A DNA stretch of 64,000 bases from Brevibacillus brevis NBRC 100599 (GTDB taxonomy: Bacteria; Bacillota; Bacilli; Brevibacillales; Brevibacillaceae): the NCBI RefSeq assembly GCF_000010165.1, contig NC_012491.1, positions 5,444,001 to 5,508,000 of the forward strand, given 5' to 3'. The position numbers and the translations under genes were made by a program. The notes beneath the pieces were generated by a model. That model had not been told where the DNA came from and ran no database searches. It was given only the letters and a program-made list of their open reading frames with translations. This document shows, one piece after another, positions 46,101-53,795 of this stretch; the stretch's first letter is position 1; each line of letters begins with the position of its first letter.

Positions 46101-46681
46101 ATCGACGCGAGTTGCAGCATGGTTTCTTTCGGTGTGAGGGTTACATAAGAAGCATGCTTCGTAAGTCGGATCACTCCACGATGGGGGATGAGTACACCTT
46201 TCGGATTTCCTGTCGAACCGGACGTATACATCAAATAGGCTAGGCTTTCAGAGGTCGTGCTTCCGCCTACATTCGCATCGGATTCCTTGTTGATCTTGCT
46301 CACATCCAGATCGGGACAAACGATTTTCAATCCGTCCGGCAGTCTGGACACCATGCTTTCTTGTGTCAGCACAATCGAAATGCTTGCATCTTGCAGCATA
46401 TAAAGCAATCGTTGCTCAGGGTAGGCAGGGTCAAGCGGGACATAGGCCCCGCCTGCCTTTAAAATAGCGACCATACTGATGATCATTTCAAACGAGCGAT
46501 CCATGTACAAGCCAACTCGGCTCTCTGCTCCAACCCCGGACGATTGTAAATAATGCGCCAATTGATTTGCTCTGCTGTTAAGCTCCTTGTAGGTAAGGGT
46601 TGCATCTTTGTATACCAATGCAATGGCATCAGGATGAAGTTCCACTTGTTCTTCCAATAATGCGGTAATGGAATCTTGCAT
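37139..46681 (-). CDS. NRPS with three A domains: A(Val)-T-C-A(Val)-T-C-A-T-C
   Basis: The protein has 3180 residues and starts directly with an A domain, the matching C domain being the end of the previous protein. The ATG follows AGGAGGTG at four bases. Both first A domains give the code D-A-F-W-L-G-G-T-F-K, one change from the known Val code (Ile at position 5), so Val is predicted twice. The third A domain is different (TLTFDDAAVEFFWPL, HNTWGATEVSID), with code D-D-V-Q-I-S-T-I-D-K, unassigned. Carrier motifs are LGGHSLLAT twice and RGGHSLLAT in the third, where Arg replaces the usual Leu. C domains carry HHVITDGWS twice and HHIGFDGWS at the end. The first two modules are a tandem duplication of about 3.17 kb. 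The C-terminus is DFNELFS. Confidence 0.95.
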   Translation of the reverse strand: MQDSITALLEEQVELHPDAIALVYKDATLTYKELNSRANQLAHYLQSSGVGAESRVGLYMDRSFEMIISMVAILKAGGAYVPLDPAYPEQRLLYMLQDASISIVLTQESMVSRLPDGLKIVCPDLDVSKINKESDANVGGSTTSESLAYLMYTSGSTGNPKGVLIPHRGVIRLTKHASYVTLTPKETMLQLASISFDAATFEIWGSLLNGAKLVIYPFPGLSLEELGQVLREEKISTLWLTAGVFHQMIDYRIEDLKGVRQLLTGGDIVSAKHAQRALDMLPETLVINGYGPTENTTFTCFYHITQKSEIQHSVPIGRPINDTEVFILNDKQKLVPVGLVGELYVGGKGLAFGYWNRPELNQEKFIPHPFQQDSQARLYRTGDLVKFVPGRGIEFIGRKDNQVKIRGNRIELGEIVAVLNQHESVREAVVLVHEYGSDDKRLIAYIAGDGDVDEWKRYASEQLPPYMVPSYFVKMDAFPLTANGKVDRQALPLPEIRTTKDEFVAPCTDTENRIAEIWREIVKVERLSIHDSFFDLGGHSLLATLVISRLQDAFHLSIPLRVLFECPTIASLDAKIMELGRDGKRVRTPAIARVSHRDKLPLSHAQQRLWFLHQLEPESTAYNVPHMWRLTGKWDVHALETGWNALLQRHEILRTVFANEGGQPFQVIEPYVYRTLPVINLRDRPAAEKEEQIQAYIEQEADKRFDLQRGPLIQTKLIIVEEDQFLLLCTMHHVITDGWSEDILLEEWLALYEEAESGARAELPELPIQYADFAVWQREWLTDEVMGQQLDYWKEELSGELPVLQLPIDRPRPSIQTYAGSMHKIVLASELLEKLKAFSRQENTTLFMTLLAAYQGFLARYTGQNDILVGSPIANRNVTEIEGLIGFFVNTLVYRANLQDNPTFKQLLAQVKEKALQAQEYQDVPFEKIVEMLQLERNPSYSPVFQTVFTWAEMGADVYRTSSGQLEKMPVQINVAKFDLQLSMCESEDGLVMNIIYNTDLFDLSTIEKMTDRFAHWLHELVNAPDVPMALLELLTEEERHKLLLEWNLTKATVFTQDSIPTIFEEQVELHPDATALVYKGTSLSYRELNSRANQLAHYLQACGVGVESRVGLYMDRSFEMIVSMVAILKAGGAYVPLDPAYPEQRLFYMLQDASISIVLTQEGLISRLPDGLKIVCPDLDASEISKESDANLGESTTSESLAYLMYTSGSTGNPKGVLIPHRGVIRLTKQVSYVSLTPDETMLQLASISFDAATFEIWGSLLNGAKLVIYPFPSLSLEELGQVLRDEKISTLWLTAGIFHQMIDYRIKDLIGVRQLLAGGDILSAKHAQRALDMLPDTVVINGYGPTENTTFTCYYPIKNKSAIQHSVPIGRPIDDTEIYILSEMLKVVPDGLVGELYVGGKGLAFGYWNQPEMNEEKFIPHPFQQDPKARLYRTGDLVKYVPGRGIEFIGRKDHQVKIRGNRIELGEIVAVLSQHERVRDAVVLVHEYGADDKRLIAYIAGDGDVDEWKRYASEQLPSFMVPSYFVKMDVFPLTANGKVDRQALPLPEMRTMKDEFVAPRTDTESRIASIWRDVLKTETECLSIHDSFFDLGGHSLLATQVISRLQEAFHLSIPLRILFECPTIASLDAKIKELGRDGKRVRTPAIAKASHREKLPLSHAQQRLWFLHQLEPESTAYNVPHMWRLTGEWNVQALETGWNALLQRHDILRTVFSNEGGQPFQVIEPHVYRTLPVIDLRDRSAAEKEEQIHDTIMQEADRRFDLQRGPLIHAKLIVVEEDQFLLLCTMHHVITDGWSENILLEEWLAFYEAAERRGRAKLAELPIQYADFAVWQREWLTDEVMSQQLDYWKAELSGELPVLQLPIDRPRPSVQTYAGNMHKMVLTTELLEKLKALSRQENTTLFMTLLAAYQGFLSRYTGQTDILVGSPIANRNVKEIEGLIGFFVNTLVYRANLQDNPTFKQLLAQVKEKALQAQEYQDVPFEKIVEILQLERNPSYSPVFQTVFTWAEMKADVYHSSSGQLEKMPVQINVAKFDLQLSMGESEDGLVMNMIYNTDLFDPSTIEKMTDHFANWLQELVNAPDVPMALLELLSEEERHQILVEWNDTAVAIPENTCLHDLFIEQAKKTPELIAAEYGSEKITYQELDRRSNQLAHYLMMLGVGPNTPVGIFMNRSIELVISILGIVKAGGAFLPLDTEMPQARMTKLLEGSKTNICISEPEFMNLFGQATHVRWINSQAEKEKIASMPEGLPEQTVKPTDLVSIYYTSGSTGNPKGVENHHFGWVNRMLWMQRQHGLEQGESVLQKTTLTFDDAAVEFFWPLSVGGRISLLEPWLHRDPEAIIQAAIHYQVACIQFVPSMLNMFVDALTPEDAAKLHKLKNVISSGEALLPETVGKFYQMLNAKLHNTWGATEVSIDSTLYTCSPMDALEKDCVSVGKPIDNNRVYVLDQNMKAVPIGVIGDLYIGGLGLARGYLHDHEKTKEVFMENPFVPGERIYRTGDKGYFLPSGNIKFVGRQDNQIKIRGMRVELGEIESTLSRHPSVREAAVISVKNDRSATELAAYIVGDGDVNEWRTFLKEHLPAYMIPTYFMKLASVPKTTSGKIDRNKLELPVMKPSDFSIIQPRTIPEELIHSIWCDILQVDQISIRDSFFDRGGHSLLATQVISRMRTVFGMDIPLRTIFEFPTIEAIAARISEIKQGSEANTRIHEVSRVENQRDVSLFEVSHGQRRQWFHAKFSDQEAVGGVYLFEVAGPVESHSMHRAMSLMFERHRIMRTTIIENEGQLYQKVHDDLEVENAFVDLSALSVTEGEQRITADLQSALYKPFDFSRESFFRMTLYRMTPSKHFLILSAHHIGFDGWSLDVFINDLADIYQQIESGVQKEFSKPLDYMDYTLWQQTRLQNGELNRQRDYWLKQLQQNVDAPFIPRETHLLTHGNRISNVASLPIEPVTGQALLELTRMAGGTVYTSLLTAINIWLSLLTDQTILTVGSTLSGRTQTDLEGIIGPLINPVAMRTDLSGNPSVLEMMNRTRETAYGAYENQEYPYNLVIEDQLAATGDKKNLYSIVFIGQHVSNNQPESDEITFTECPLRRFLDESIIKTYEGSHFVQDDQLDMMLFLSTRHDQLTLTAHYNMEAFSENAMNALLDQLKHVICQMIDNPMQRLSQINLVEEYDFNELFS
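40340..43510 (-). repeat. Second copy of a tandem-duplicated Val module
   Basis: This stretch (A-T-C) repeats the stretch 43511-46681 with an offset of 3165 bp in the A domain and 3171 bp in the C domain, the difference being two extra codons near the carrier domain. Long runs of identical bases occur, for example around 40800 and 43971. The copies are highly similar on reading by eye; a percent identity was not computed. Confidence 0.85.
43511..46681 (-). repeat. First copy of a tandem-duplicated Val module
   Basis: This is the partner of 40340-43510, encoding the first A-T-C unit of the same synthetase. Both encode the same specificity code, so the duplication adds a second Val rather than a new residue. 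The pair is a substrate for recombination that could expand or delete one residue. Confidence 0.85.
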
Positions 46682-46691
46682 ACAGCACCTC

Positions 46692-49600
46692 CTAATGATT
46701 ACTCCACATTTCCAGCAGTTGTTTTTCTTCCTCTTCTGAAATGAATCGCAAGCCTTCTATTGATTCCTCAGGATATGCCGTCACTTGTTCGAGCCAATTC
46801 ACAAAATGTCCGATCATTCGTTCTATGCTGGACGGATGAAATAAGTCTGTATTGTAGCCAAATGAAATCGTCAACGAATGCTCTGAATTGACTTCTATGG
46901 AAATGGACAGATCAAATTTGGCAACCTTGATGGTACTTTTCACTGGCTCAATGGTTCGATTTGGCCATTGCTTTACGTCTCTCAGATGGGTCTGCATCGT
47001 AAAAATCGTTTGGAAGATAGGTGAGTAACTTGCATTTCGCTCTGGCTGAAGGACCTCTACGATTTTTTCAAAGGGCACATCCTGATTTTCTTGCCCACGC
47101 AATGTTTTTTCTTTGACTTGGGCGACCAATTGCCTGAAGCTTGGATTGTCTTCGACGTTCACTCTGTAAACCAGCGTGTTTACAAAGCACCCGATTACCC
47201 CTTCCATTTCTTTTCGCGTGCGATTCGCGACTGGACTTCCTACTAAAATGTCGGTTTGTCCGGTATAGCGAGAGAGAAAGCTCTGATAGGCGGCCAGCAA
47301 TGTCATGAACAGAGAAGCACCCTCTTGCTTGCTGAAAGCTTTCAGTTTTTCTAGTAATGAAGGGGTCAAATCGATATGCTGCATGTCCCCTGCATACGTT
47401 TGAATGGCTGGCCGTGGACGATCGAATGGCAACTGAAGCACCGTGAGCTCGTCTGCAAGCTCCTTTTCCCAATACGCCACTTGCTCTTTCATCGTCTCGT
47501 CTGATAGCCACTGTCTTTGCCACACAGCAAAGTCCCCGTATTGAATGGATAACGGTGGCAGATCGGCAGGCGTTCCGCTGACTGCTTCTTCATAGAAGGC
47601 CATCCACTCGTCCAACAAGATATCCTCTGACCAGCCATCGAAGACAATATGGTGGACGGTACAAAGCAGAACATACTCCGATTCATCCTGCTTAATCAGC
47701 TCAGCTTCAATCAACGGTCCTTGACTCAAGTCAAATACGCGATCAGCACTCCGTTGAATACAATGCTGGACCTGCTTTTCTCTTTCATCCGCAGAGAGGC
47801 TGCTTACATCAATGACGGGTAGTGCTCTTGGCTGATGCGGCTTGACGAGTTGAACAGGGACGCCATTTTGTTTTGCGAAAACAGTACGAAGCATTTCATG
47901 ACGTTCAATCAATTGGTTCAATCCTTTTTCTAAGCCGACAACATCCCATGAACCGCTTAAGCGCCATACATAGGGAATGTTATAGACGTTGCTTCCTGGC
48001 TCCAGTTGGTCAAAAAACCACAACCGGTGCTGCGTAAAAGATAACGGGATCGGTTCCGTTCTATCCACTTGCACGAGAACAGGCAGTTGAAACATTTTCT
48101 CGCCTTGACGCAATTCGGTTATCCGCTTTGCCAAGCCCTCAATGGTCGGGCAATCAAAGATCGCTCGGAGAGGCAGATGTTGACCAAACACATCTCGTAT
48201 GCGCGATACAACCTGTGTTGCTAACAGGGAATGCCCGCCCAATTCAAAGAACGAATCATATACCCCAATTTGGTTTACTTTTAAAATTTCACTCCATATG
48301 AGTGCGAGCAATTCTTCCGTTGAGTTTCGCGGCGCTGTGTAGTGATGGCTTACCATATGGATCTCAGGCAGTGGCAATGCTTTACGATCCAATTTGCCAC
48401 TCGAGGTGAGTGGCATTTTCTCCACCCGTACAAAATAAGAAGGAATCATATAAGGCGGTAACTGCTTCTGTAAATGGCTTTTTAACGTCTCGACCTCTGA
48501 TGCCCCACTGTAATAAGCAATTAATCGCTTGTCCCCCGGCTCATATTCGTGGGCAATGATGGCAACTTCTCCTGCCCCCTGCTGCTTCCTCATAACCGCT
48601 TCGATTTCACCTAATTCAATCCGATAACCGCGAATTTTGACTTGATTATCCATACGGCCGATGTACTCCATATTGCCGTCTGGCATCCACCGCGCGTAGT
48701 CACCTGTCTTGTACAGCCTTTCAGATCGATCACCAAAAGGATTCGGGACAAAACGTTCAGCTGTTAACTCGGGCTTTCCGATGTACCCTCGTGCAAGTCC
48801 AATGCCCCCAATAACCAATTCACCCATCACACCTATTGGTTGCAGGTCCCCTTCCTTATTGAGGATGTAAGCTTGAATATTATCCATAGGCTTCCCAATG
48901 GGGATTACCTCGCTAGCGGCCTGGCAATCATAGTAGGTCACTTCAATGGTCGTTTCTGTAGGACCATACAGATTGGTAAGCGTCGTCTGATTCCGTTGCC
49001 CGATTAACCGATGAAAACGTTGAACCTGTTCCGTACTCAGAGCTTCCCCAGTCGTATAAACTCGCTGTAAAGTTTTTATTTCCTCTGCGCAATCCACGTT
49101 TTCCATATGGTCTAAAAAGATGCTGAGCATAGAGGGAACAAAATGAATATAGGTTACTTGGTGCTGGGCAACCGTTTTGACAATAACCTCCGGGTCTTTC
49201 TCTGCTTGGGGAGCGAGGAAACATAGTTTGCTGCCAGTGAAAAACCACAGGACTAATTCCGTTACGGAAACATCAAAACAATAGGGAGTCTTTTGCAAAA
49301 TGGTGTCATGCTCGTTCATGGGGTAGCGATGGACCATCCAGTTCATCCGATTGACAACCGAGCAATGCTCGATCATGACTCCTTTTGGTGCCCCCGTCGA
49401 ACCTGAAGTATAGATGACGTACGCCAAATTTTTCGAATGAGAAACGGACTCCAGATTATCGCATTCTACATCCTGATCCGGCCTATTCTCTTCCAATAAC
49501 AGGACGGGACCATTGAAATCAATTGCTGTCTTGAATTTTTCTTGCATGACGACGATCTTCGTATCGCTATCCTGGAGAATATAGGACAGTCTTTCTTTTG

Positions 49601-52600
49601 GAGCTGCTGTGTCCATCGGCATATACGCTCCACCCGCTTTTAGAATGGCAAGAATACCAATCATCATGTCGGGAGAACGCTCACTCATTAACCCTACTAA
49701 TGTATCCGGCTTCACTCCCAGATTTCGTAATTTGCTTGCCAGGAAGTTTGCCCGGTTATTTATTTGCCTGTAGGTCCATTGCTCGTTGCCGAATACAACC
49801 GCCATTCGCTCTGGTGTCCGGACAGCCTGCTCCTCGAAAATTTGATGGAGTGTTTTCTGATCCTCAAACGCAACAGCCGTGTCATTCCACTCTTGGAGAA
49901 TTTGGTTCTTCTCAGAAGCGGTCAGCATAGGCATGGAATGCAACGTCCGGTCACTGTGCGTCAGAACGCTTTGCAGTAATTCAATATAATGATGAAACAT
50001 GCGGCGCATGGTAGATTCGTCATACAAATCCGTATTGTATTCCCAGTCAAGGCTTATACTTCCGAATTCATCCTTTGTTAAAAGGGAAGAAGCGAGCTCC
50101 TCATGATTTGTCACTACGACGTTGATATCAAATTTTGCCGATCCGTTGCTAATGCCTTCGGTGAGTTGAATATTCAGATTGGATACAGGGAGATGAGTGA
50201 CTTTTGCATCCTGGAAACTAAACATGACTTGGAAAAGAGGGTTGCGGCTTTGATCACGCTTCAGTTTTAAGGCATCGACTACTTGATCAAAAGGAATTTC
50301 TTGATTCTCGTACGCTTCCAGGGCTGACCTCTTCACGTCTTGCAATACATCCCGGAACGTCATATTGTCGGTAAATTGCTGACGGATCACTATATTGTTC
50401 ACAAACATCCCGATCAATTCTTCCGTGTCTTTCCAACGTCGATTCGCGATACCCGAGCCAACAATAATGTCTTCTTGATTGGAATAACGATGGAGCAAGG
50501 TTTGAAACGCAGCCATCATGACCATGAATAAGGTCGTATTTGTTTTCATGCAGTAATCACGCAGTAGAAGATACAGTTCCTCCGGTATTAATTGGGTGAA
50601 CATATTCCCGTGAAAGGTTTGATTGACTGGCCGTGGCCGATCAGTGGGCAATTCCAGAATCCCATTGGCCCCTTCCAGTAGATTCTTCCAGTACGTTAAT
50701 TGCTTGTTTTCCTTGCCACGCTTAAACAGCTCATTTTGCCATACGCAATAGTCTGCGAATTGAATCGGCAACTCAGCCAATGGGGACGGTTTATTTTCAA
50801 GATAGGCACTGTACAGCGTAAACAGCTCTTTTAAAAATTTGCGGAATGACCATCCATCATGAATCAGATGATGCTCCACAAACAAAATGACAGACTCCCA
50901 CTCAGAAATCTTGTAAACAATCCAGCGCGCTAATGGTAGCTGCGAGATATCAATCGGCTTTTTGATCTCCATTTGAATCAGTTTTTGGACTTCAGCAGCA
51001 CGATCACTCTCAGGTAGGTGCGAAACTTCGACAACAGGCAATTCCACATCGAATGGTTCAGAGATCACCTGATAGGGCTGTCCATTTTTCTCATGAAAAA
51101 CGGTTCGGAATATTTCATGTCTACGCACAAGCTCCGTAAAGCATTTATTAAGAATGGGGAGCTCCAGCATCCCACGCACTTTCATTGTGGCTTGAAAAAT
51201 ATAAGCCAAGTTATTGGCGCTTAACTGTTCTAAGAACCACACTCTTTCTTGCGAATAAGAAAGCGGCAATTCGCGATCTCGTGACACCCTCTTGATGGCA
51301 GGGAATGCATCTCCTGCATTTACCTCATCTGCGGCAGCTACGATTGGCACGATGCTCCGAATCGTCGGATAAGCAAACAGAGCAGACAACGGAATCTCTT
51401 TCTTGAAAAGAGCACGGATTCTCGCAATCACCTGAGTCCCCAACAGCGAATGTCCGCCTAATTCAAAGAAATGATCCTCGACTCCAATCTCGTCGTATCC
51501 GAACAAATCCAGCCAAATATCCAAGAGCTTGGTTTCCCATTCCGTTTCCGGTTTTACATATTCCGTCGAAACATGCGGGCGACTATTGCCTACCTCTGGC
51601 AGTGACTTACGATCAATTTTTCCGCTGGGAGTAAGCGGGAAAGCATCCATTTTCACAAAATACGCTGGAACCATAAACTCTGGAAGCTGAGCCTTCAAAT
51701 AATCACGCCATTCTGTTACCGTTCCAGACCCGATCACATAAGCGATCAGCTTGTTATTATCATAGGCGTCTTTTTTCGCCACAACGATTGCTTGTTCCAC
51801 AGTCGAATGATTGCCTAACGTGACTTCAATTTCCTCCAGCTCAATTCTGTACCCTCTCACTTTTACCTGACTGTCATTTCGCCCGATATATTCCAGGTTT
51901 CCGTCAGCCAAGTACCGAACCAAATCTCCCGTTCGATACAAACGCAAGTCTGATTCTGGACAATACGGGTTGGAAATGAAGCGTTCCTTTGTCAATTCAG
52001 GACGGTTCAAGTAACCTCTTGCTACCCCTGATCCCCCGACATACAGTTCTCCGGCAACTCCGACAGGTTGAATTTGTAAATGCTCGTTCAATACGTATAG
52101 CTGTGTATTGGCATTCGGTTTTCCAATGGGTATTTGCGCGTGCTTTGCATCTGGATGGCATTGGAAGCTGGCAACCTCGACTGTTGTCTCTGTCGGCCCA
52201 TACGTGTTGTATAAGCTTGTACCATAAGGAATGGTCAATAGATCGATACACTTCGTAACGACATGAGGCGGAAGCACTTCCCCTCCAACTGTGACGTATT
52301 TCAAGGAGGATAACGCAGAAGAAGAATCCTGTTTTTCTATATAATCCAATACGGCTTTCAACATAGACGGCACAAACTCAAGGTGGGTAATTCGATGCGC
52401 CTCGACAGCTTTCACAAGCAAGGCGGGGTCTTTCTCATCGCCATTTGGGAGGATGTACAGGCTAGCACCTTTCAACATCCACCAAAAGAGTTCCCAAACA
52501 GAAGCATCAAAGGAAACAGACGTTTTTTGCAAAAGCCTGTCCGTATGTAAAAGAGGACTGCGACTCTCCAGCGTTTGAAGAAAATTCATAACAGAATGAT

Positions 52601-53795
52601 GCTCAATCATTACCCCCTTGGGATTTCCTGTCGAACCGGAGGTATAGATGACGTAAGCAAGATTGTGGCCGTTTACTTCGATCTCAGCGGGCTCCGTGCT
52701 TTCATTCGACAAAATTTCACAATAATCCGACAATTTAACCACTTTTATTCCGTCAGGTACTTTCGTCGCGGACGCTTCATCCGCAATCACTACTTGTAAA
52801 GCTGCATCTTCCATAATATAGTGGAGTCTTTGAACAGGATACGCAGGATCGATCGGTACATAAGCGCCTCCTGCTTTCAACACACCCAAGATACTCACGA
52901 GCATTTCAATGGAACGCTCTTGGCATATTCCCACCAGCACTTCAGTAGTTACCCCAATCTTTCGGAGGTAATTCGCTAATTGATTTGAGCGGATATCCAA
53001 TTCTCTATAAGTCATCTTCTCTTGCTTAAACACGAGCGCAATGGCATCGGGATTCTGATTGGCTTGGAAATCAAAGGCGGTCAAGATTGTGTCAGGAACA
53101 TTCGAGGGTTCATCATTCCTGCACCACTCGTCTAGCAGTTCCTTCTCTTGGTTTTTGGTTATCAGTCTCAATAAATCGATAGGCGTTTCGACATGAGTGA
53201 TTACTTGTTCGATCCAGTTGCAAAAGTTCTCGATCATTCGTCGTATCGTTTGTTGTGCAAACAAAAAGGAATTATATGTAAATGTTATATGCATTCCCTC
53301 AGCCTCTTCGACATTAACACGCAGCTCTACATTTGCTATTTGGGAGTCGACAAAAAGTTTGTTATCGTCATCCCCGGCTTTTCCTACTCGTAAAAAGGTA
53401 TGAAATAATTTCGTAGTTTCGGAGCTACTAGCAAGCTTCTCCTCCACTCTATTCTCTTTGATTTCGTTCAACAGCTGCTTAAAATTCGTTGTTTCACCAG
53501 CAATCACTCGACTTGCAAAAAAGGTAGGACCATCACTCGCTATCGCTCCGACCCGAATGTCGTTTTGCCCCGTATATCTGTAAAGATAGCTATGGTATGC
53601 AGCTAAGAGTAGCGTAAACATGTCAGTCTCTTCCTGCATGCAAAGTAATCTTGCTTTCTCCCCAACCGTTTTTGACAGATCAATCGATTGCGTCTCTTCT
53701 GCATAATGAGCATTCTTAAGTCTCGGGAAATCAAACGGAAGCTGCAGCAATGGAGCCTCTTCTGCCATTTGATTCACATGATCTTTCATGGCCAT
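46692..53795 (-). CDS. Loading NRPS: half-C-A-T-C-A-T-C
   Basis: The start is ATG 53793-53795, six bases after AGGGAGG, giving 2367 residues; the frame reaches 53951 but that part lacks a start with a binding site and does not resemble NRPS. Order: an N-terminal half of a C domain (about 10-250) without HHxxxDG, A (260-760), T (LGGHSLLGT), C (HHLIHDGWS), A (1320-1830), T (LGGHSLLAT), C (HHIVFDGWS) ending the protein. Eye-read codes are D-A-W-E-V-V-T-V-E-K for the first A (two Glu in the pocket, perhaps a basic or diamino acid) and D-V-T-H-Y-T-L-I-E-K for the second (some likeness to Ser). No starter C or fatty-acid loading domain is seen. The last C is separated from its A domain by the gene boundary, 10 bp away. 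Confidence 0.93.
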   Translation of the reverse strand: MAMKDHVNQMAEEAPLLQLPFDFPRLKNAHYAEETQSIDLSKTVGEKARLLCMQEETDMFTLLLAAYHSYLYRYTGQNDIRVGAIASDGPTFFASRVIAGETTNFKQLLNEIKENRVEEKLASSSETTKLFHTFLRVGKAGDDDNKLFVDSQIANVELRVNVEEAEGMHITFTYNSFLFAQQTIRRMIENFCNWIEQVITHVETPIDLLRLITKNQEKELLDEWCRNDEPSNVPDTILTAFDFQANQNPDAIALVFKQEKMTYRELDIRSNQLANYLRKIGVTTEVLVGICQERSIEMLVSILGVLKAGGAYVPIDPAYPVQRLHYIMEDAALQVVIADEASATKVPDGIKVVKLSDYCEILSNESTEPAEIEVNGHNLAYVIYTSGSTGNPKGVMIEHHSVMNFLQTLESRSPLLHTDRLLQKTSVSFDASVWELFWWMLKGASLYILPNGDEKDPALLVKAVEAHRITHLEFVPSMLKAVLDYIEKQDSSSALSSLKYVTVGGEVLPPHVVTKCIDLLTIPYGTSLYNTYGPTETTVEVASFQCHPDAKHAQIPIGKPNANTQLYVLNEHLQIQPVGVAGELYVGGSGVARGYLNRPELTKERFISNPYCPESDLRLYRTGDLVRYLADGNLEYIGRNDSQVKVRGYRIELEEIEVTLGNHSTVEQAIVVAKKDAYDNNKLIAYVIGSGTVTEWRDYLKAQLPEFMVPAYFVKMDAFPLTPSGKIDRKSLPEVGNSRPHVSTEYVKPETEWETKLLDIWLDLFGYDEIGVEDHFFELGGHSLLGTQVIARIRALFKKEIPLSALFAYPTIRSIVPIVAAADEVNAGDAFPAIKRVSRDRELPLSYSQERVWFLEQLSANNLAYIFQATMKVRGMLELPILNKCFTELVRRHEIFRTVFHEKNGQPYQVISEPFDVELPVVEVSHLPESDRAAEVQKLIQMEIKKPIDISQLPLARWIVYKISEWESVILFVEHHLIHDGWSFRKFLKELFTLYSAYLENKPSPLAELPIQFADYCVWQNELFKRGKENKQLTYWKNLLEGANGILELPTDRPRPVNQTFHGNMFTQLIPEELYLLLRDYCMKTNTTLFMVMMAAFQTLLHRYSNQEDIIVGSGIANRRWKDTEELIGMFVNNIVIRQQFTDNMTFRDVLQDVKRSALEAYENQEIPFDQVVDALKLKRDQSRNPLFQVMFSFQDAKVTHLPVSNLNIQLTEGISNGSAKFDINVVVTNHEELASSLLTKDEFGSISLDWEYNTDLYDESTMRRMFHHYIELLQSVLTHSDRTLHSMPMLTASEKNQILQEWNDTAVAFEDQKTLHQIFEEQAVRTPERMAVVFGNEQWTYRQINNRANFLASKLRNLGVKPDTLVGLMSERSPDMMIGILAILKAGGAYMPMDTAAPKERLSYILQDSDTKIVVMQEKFKTAIDFNGPVLLLEENRPDQDVECDNLESVSHSKNLAYVIYTSGSTGAPKGVMIEHCSVVNRMNWMVHRYPMNEHDTILQKTPYCFDVSVTELVLWFFTGSKLCFLAPQAEKDPEVIVKTVAQHQVTYIHFVPSMLSIFLDHMENVDCAEEIKTLQRVYTTGEALSTEQVQRFHRLIGQRNQTTLTNLYGPTETTIEVTYYDCQAASEVIPIGKPMDNIQAYILNKEGDLQPIGVMGELVIGGIGLARGYIGKPELTAERFVPNPFGDRSERLYKTGDYARWMPDGNMEYIGRMDNQVKIRGYRIELGEIEAVMRKQQGAGEVAIIAHEYEPGDKRLIAYYSGASEVETLKSHLQKQLPPYMIPSYFVRVEKMPLTSSGKLDRKALPLPEIHMVSHHYTAPRNSTEELLALIWSEILKVNQIGVYDSFFELGGHSLLATQVVSRIRDVFGQHLPLRAIFDCPTIEGLAKRITELRQGEKMFQLPVLVQVDRTEPIPLSFTQHRLWFFDQLEPGSNVYNIPYVWRLSGSWDVVGLEKGLNQLIERHEMLRTVFAKQNGVPVQLVKPHQPRALPVIDVSSLSADEREKQVQHCIQRSADRVFDLSQGPLIEAELIKQDESEYVLLCTVHHIVFDGWSEDILLDEWMAFYEEAVSGTPADLPPLSIQYGDFAVWQRQWLSDETMKEQVAYWEKELADELTVLQLPFDRPRPAIQTYAGDMQHIDLTPSLLEKLKAFSKQEGASLFMTLLAAYQSFLSRYTGQTDILVGSPVANRTRKEMEGVIGCFVNTLVYRVNVEDNPSFRQLVAQVKEKTLRGQENQDVPFEKIVEVLQPERNASYSPIFQTIFTMQTHLRDVKQWPNRTIEPVKSTIKVAKFDLSISIEVNSEHSLTISFGYNTDLFHPSSIERMIGHFVNWLEQVTAYPEESIEGLRFISEEEEKQLLEMWSNH

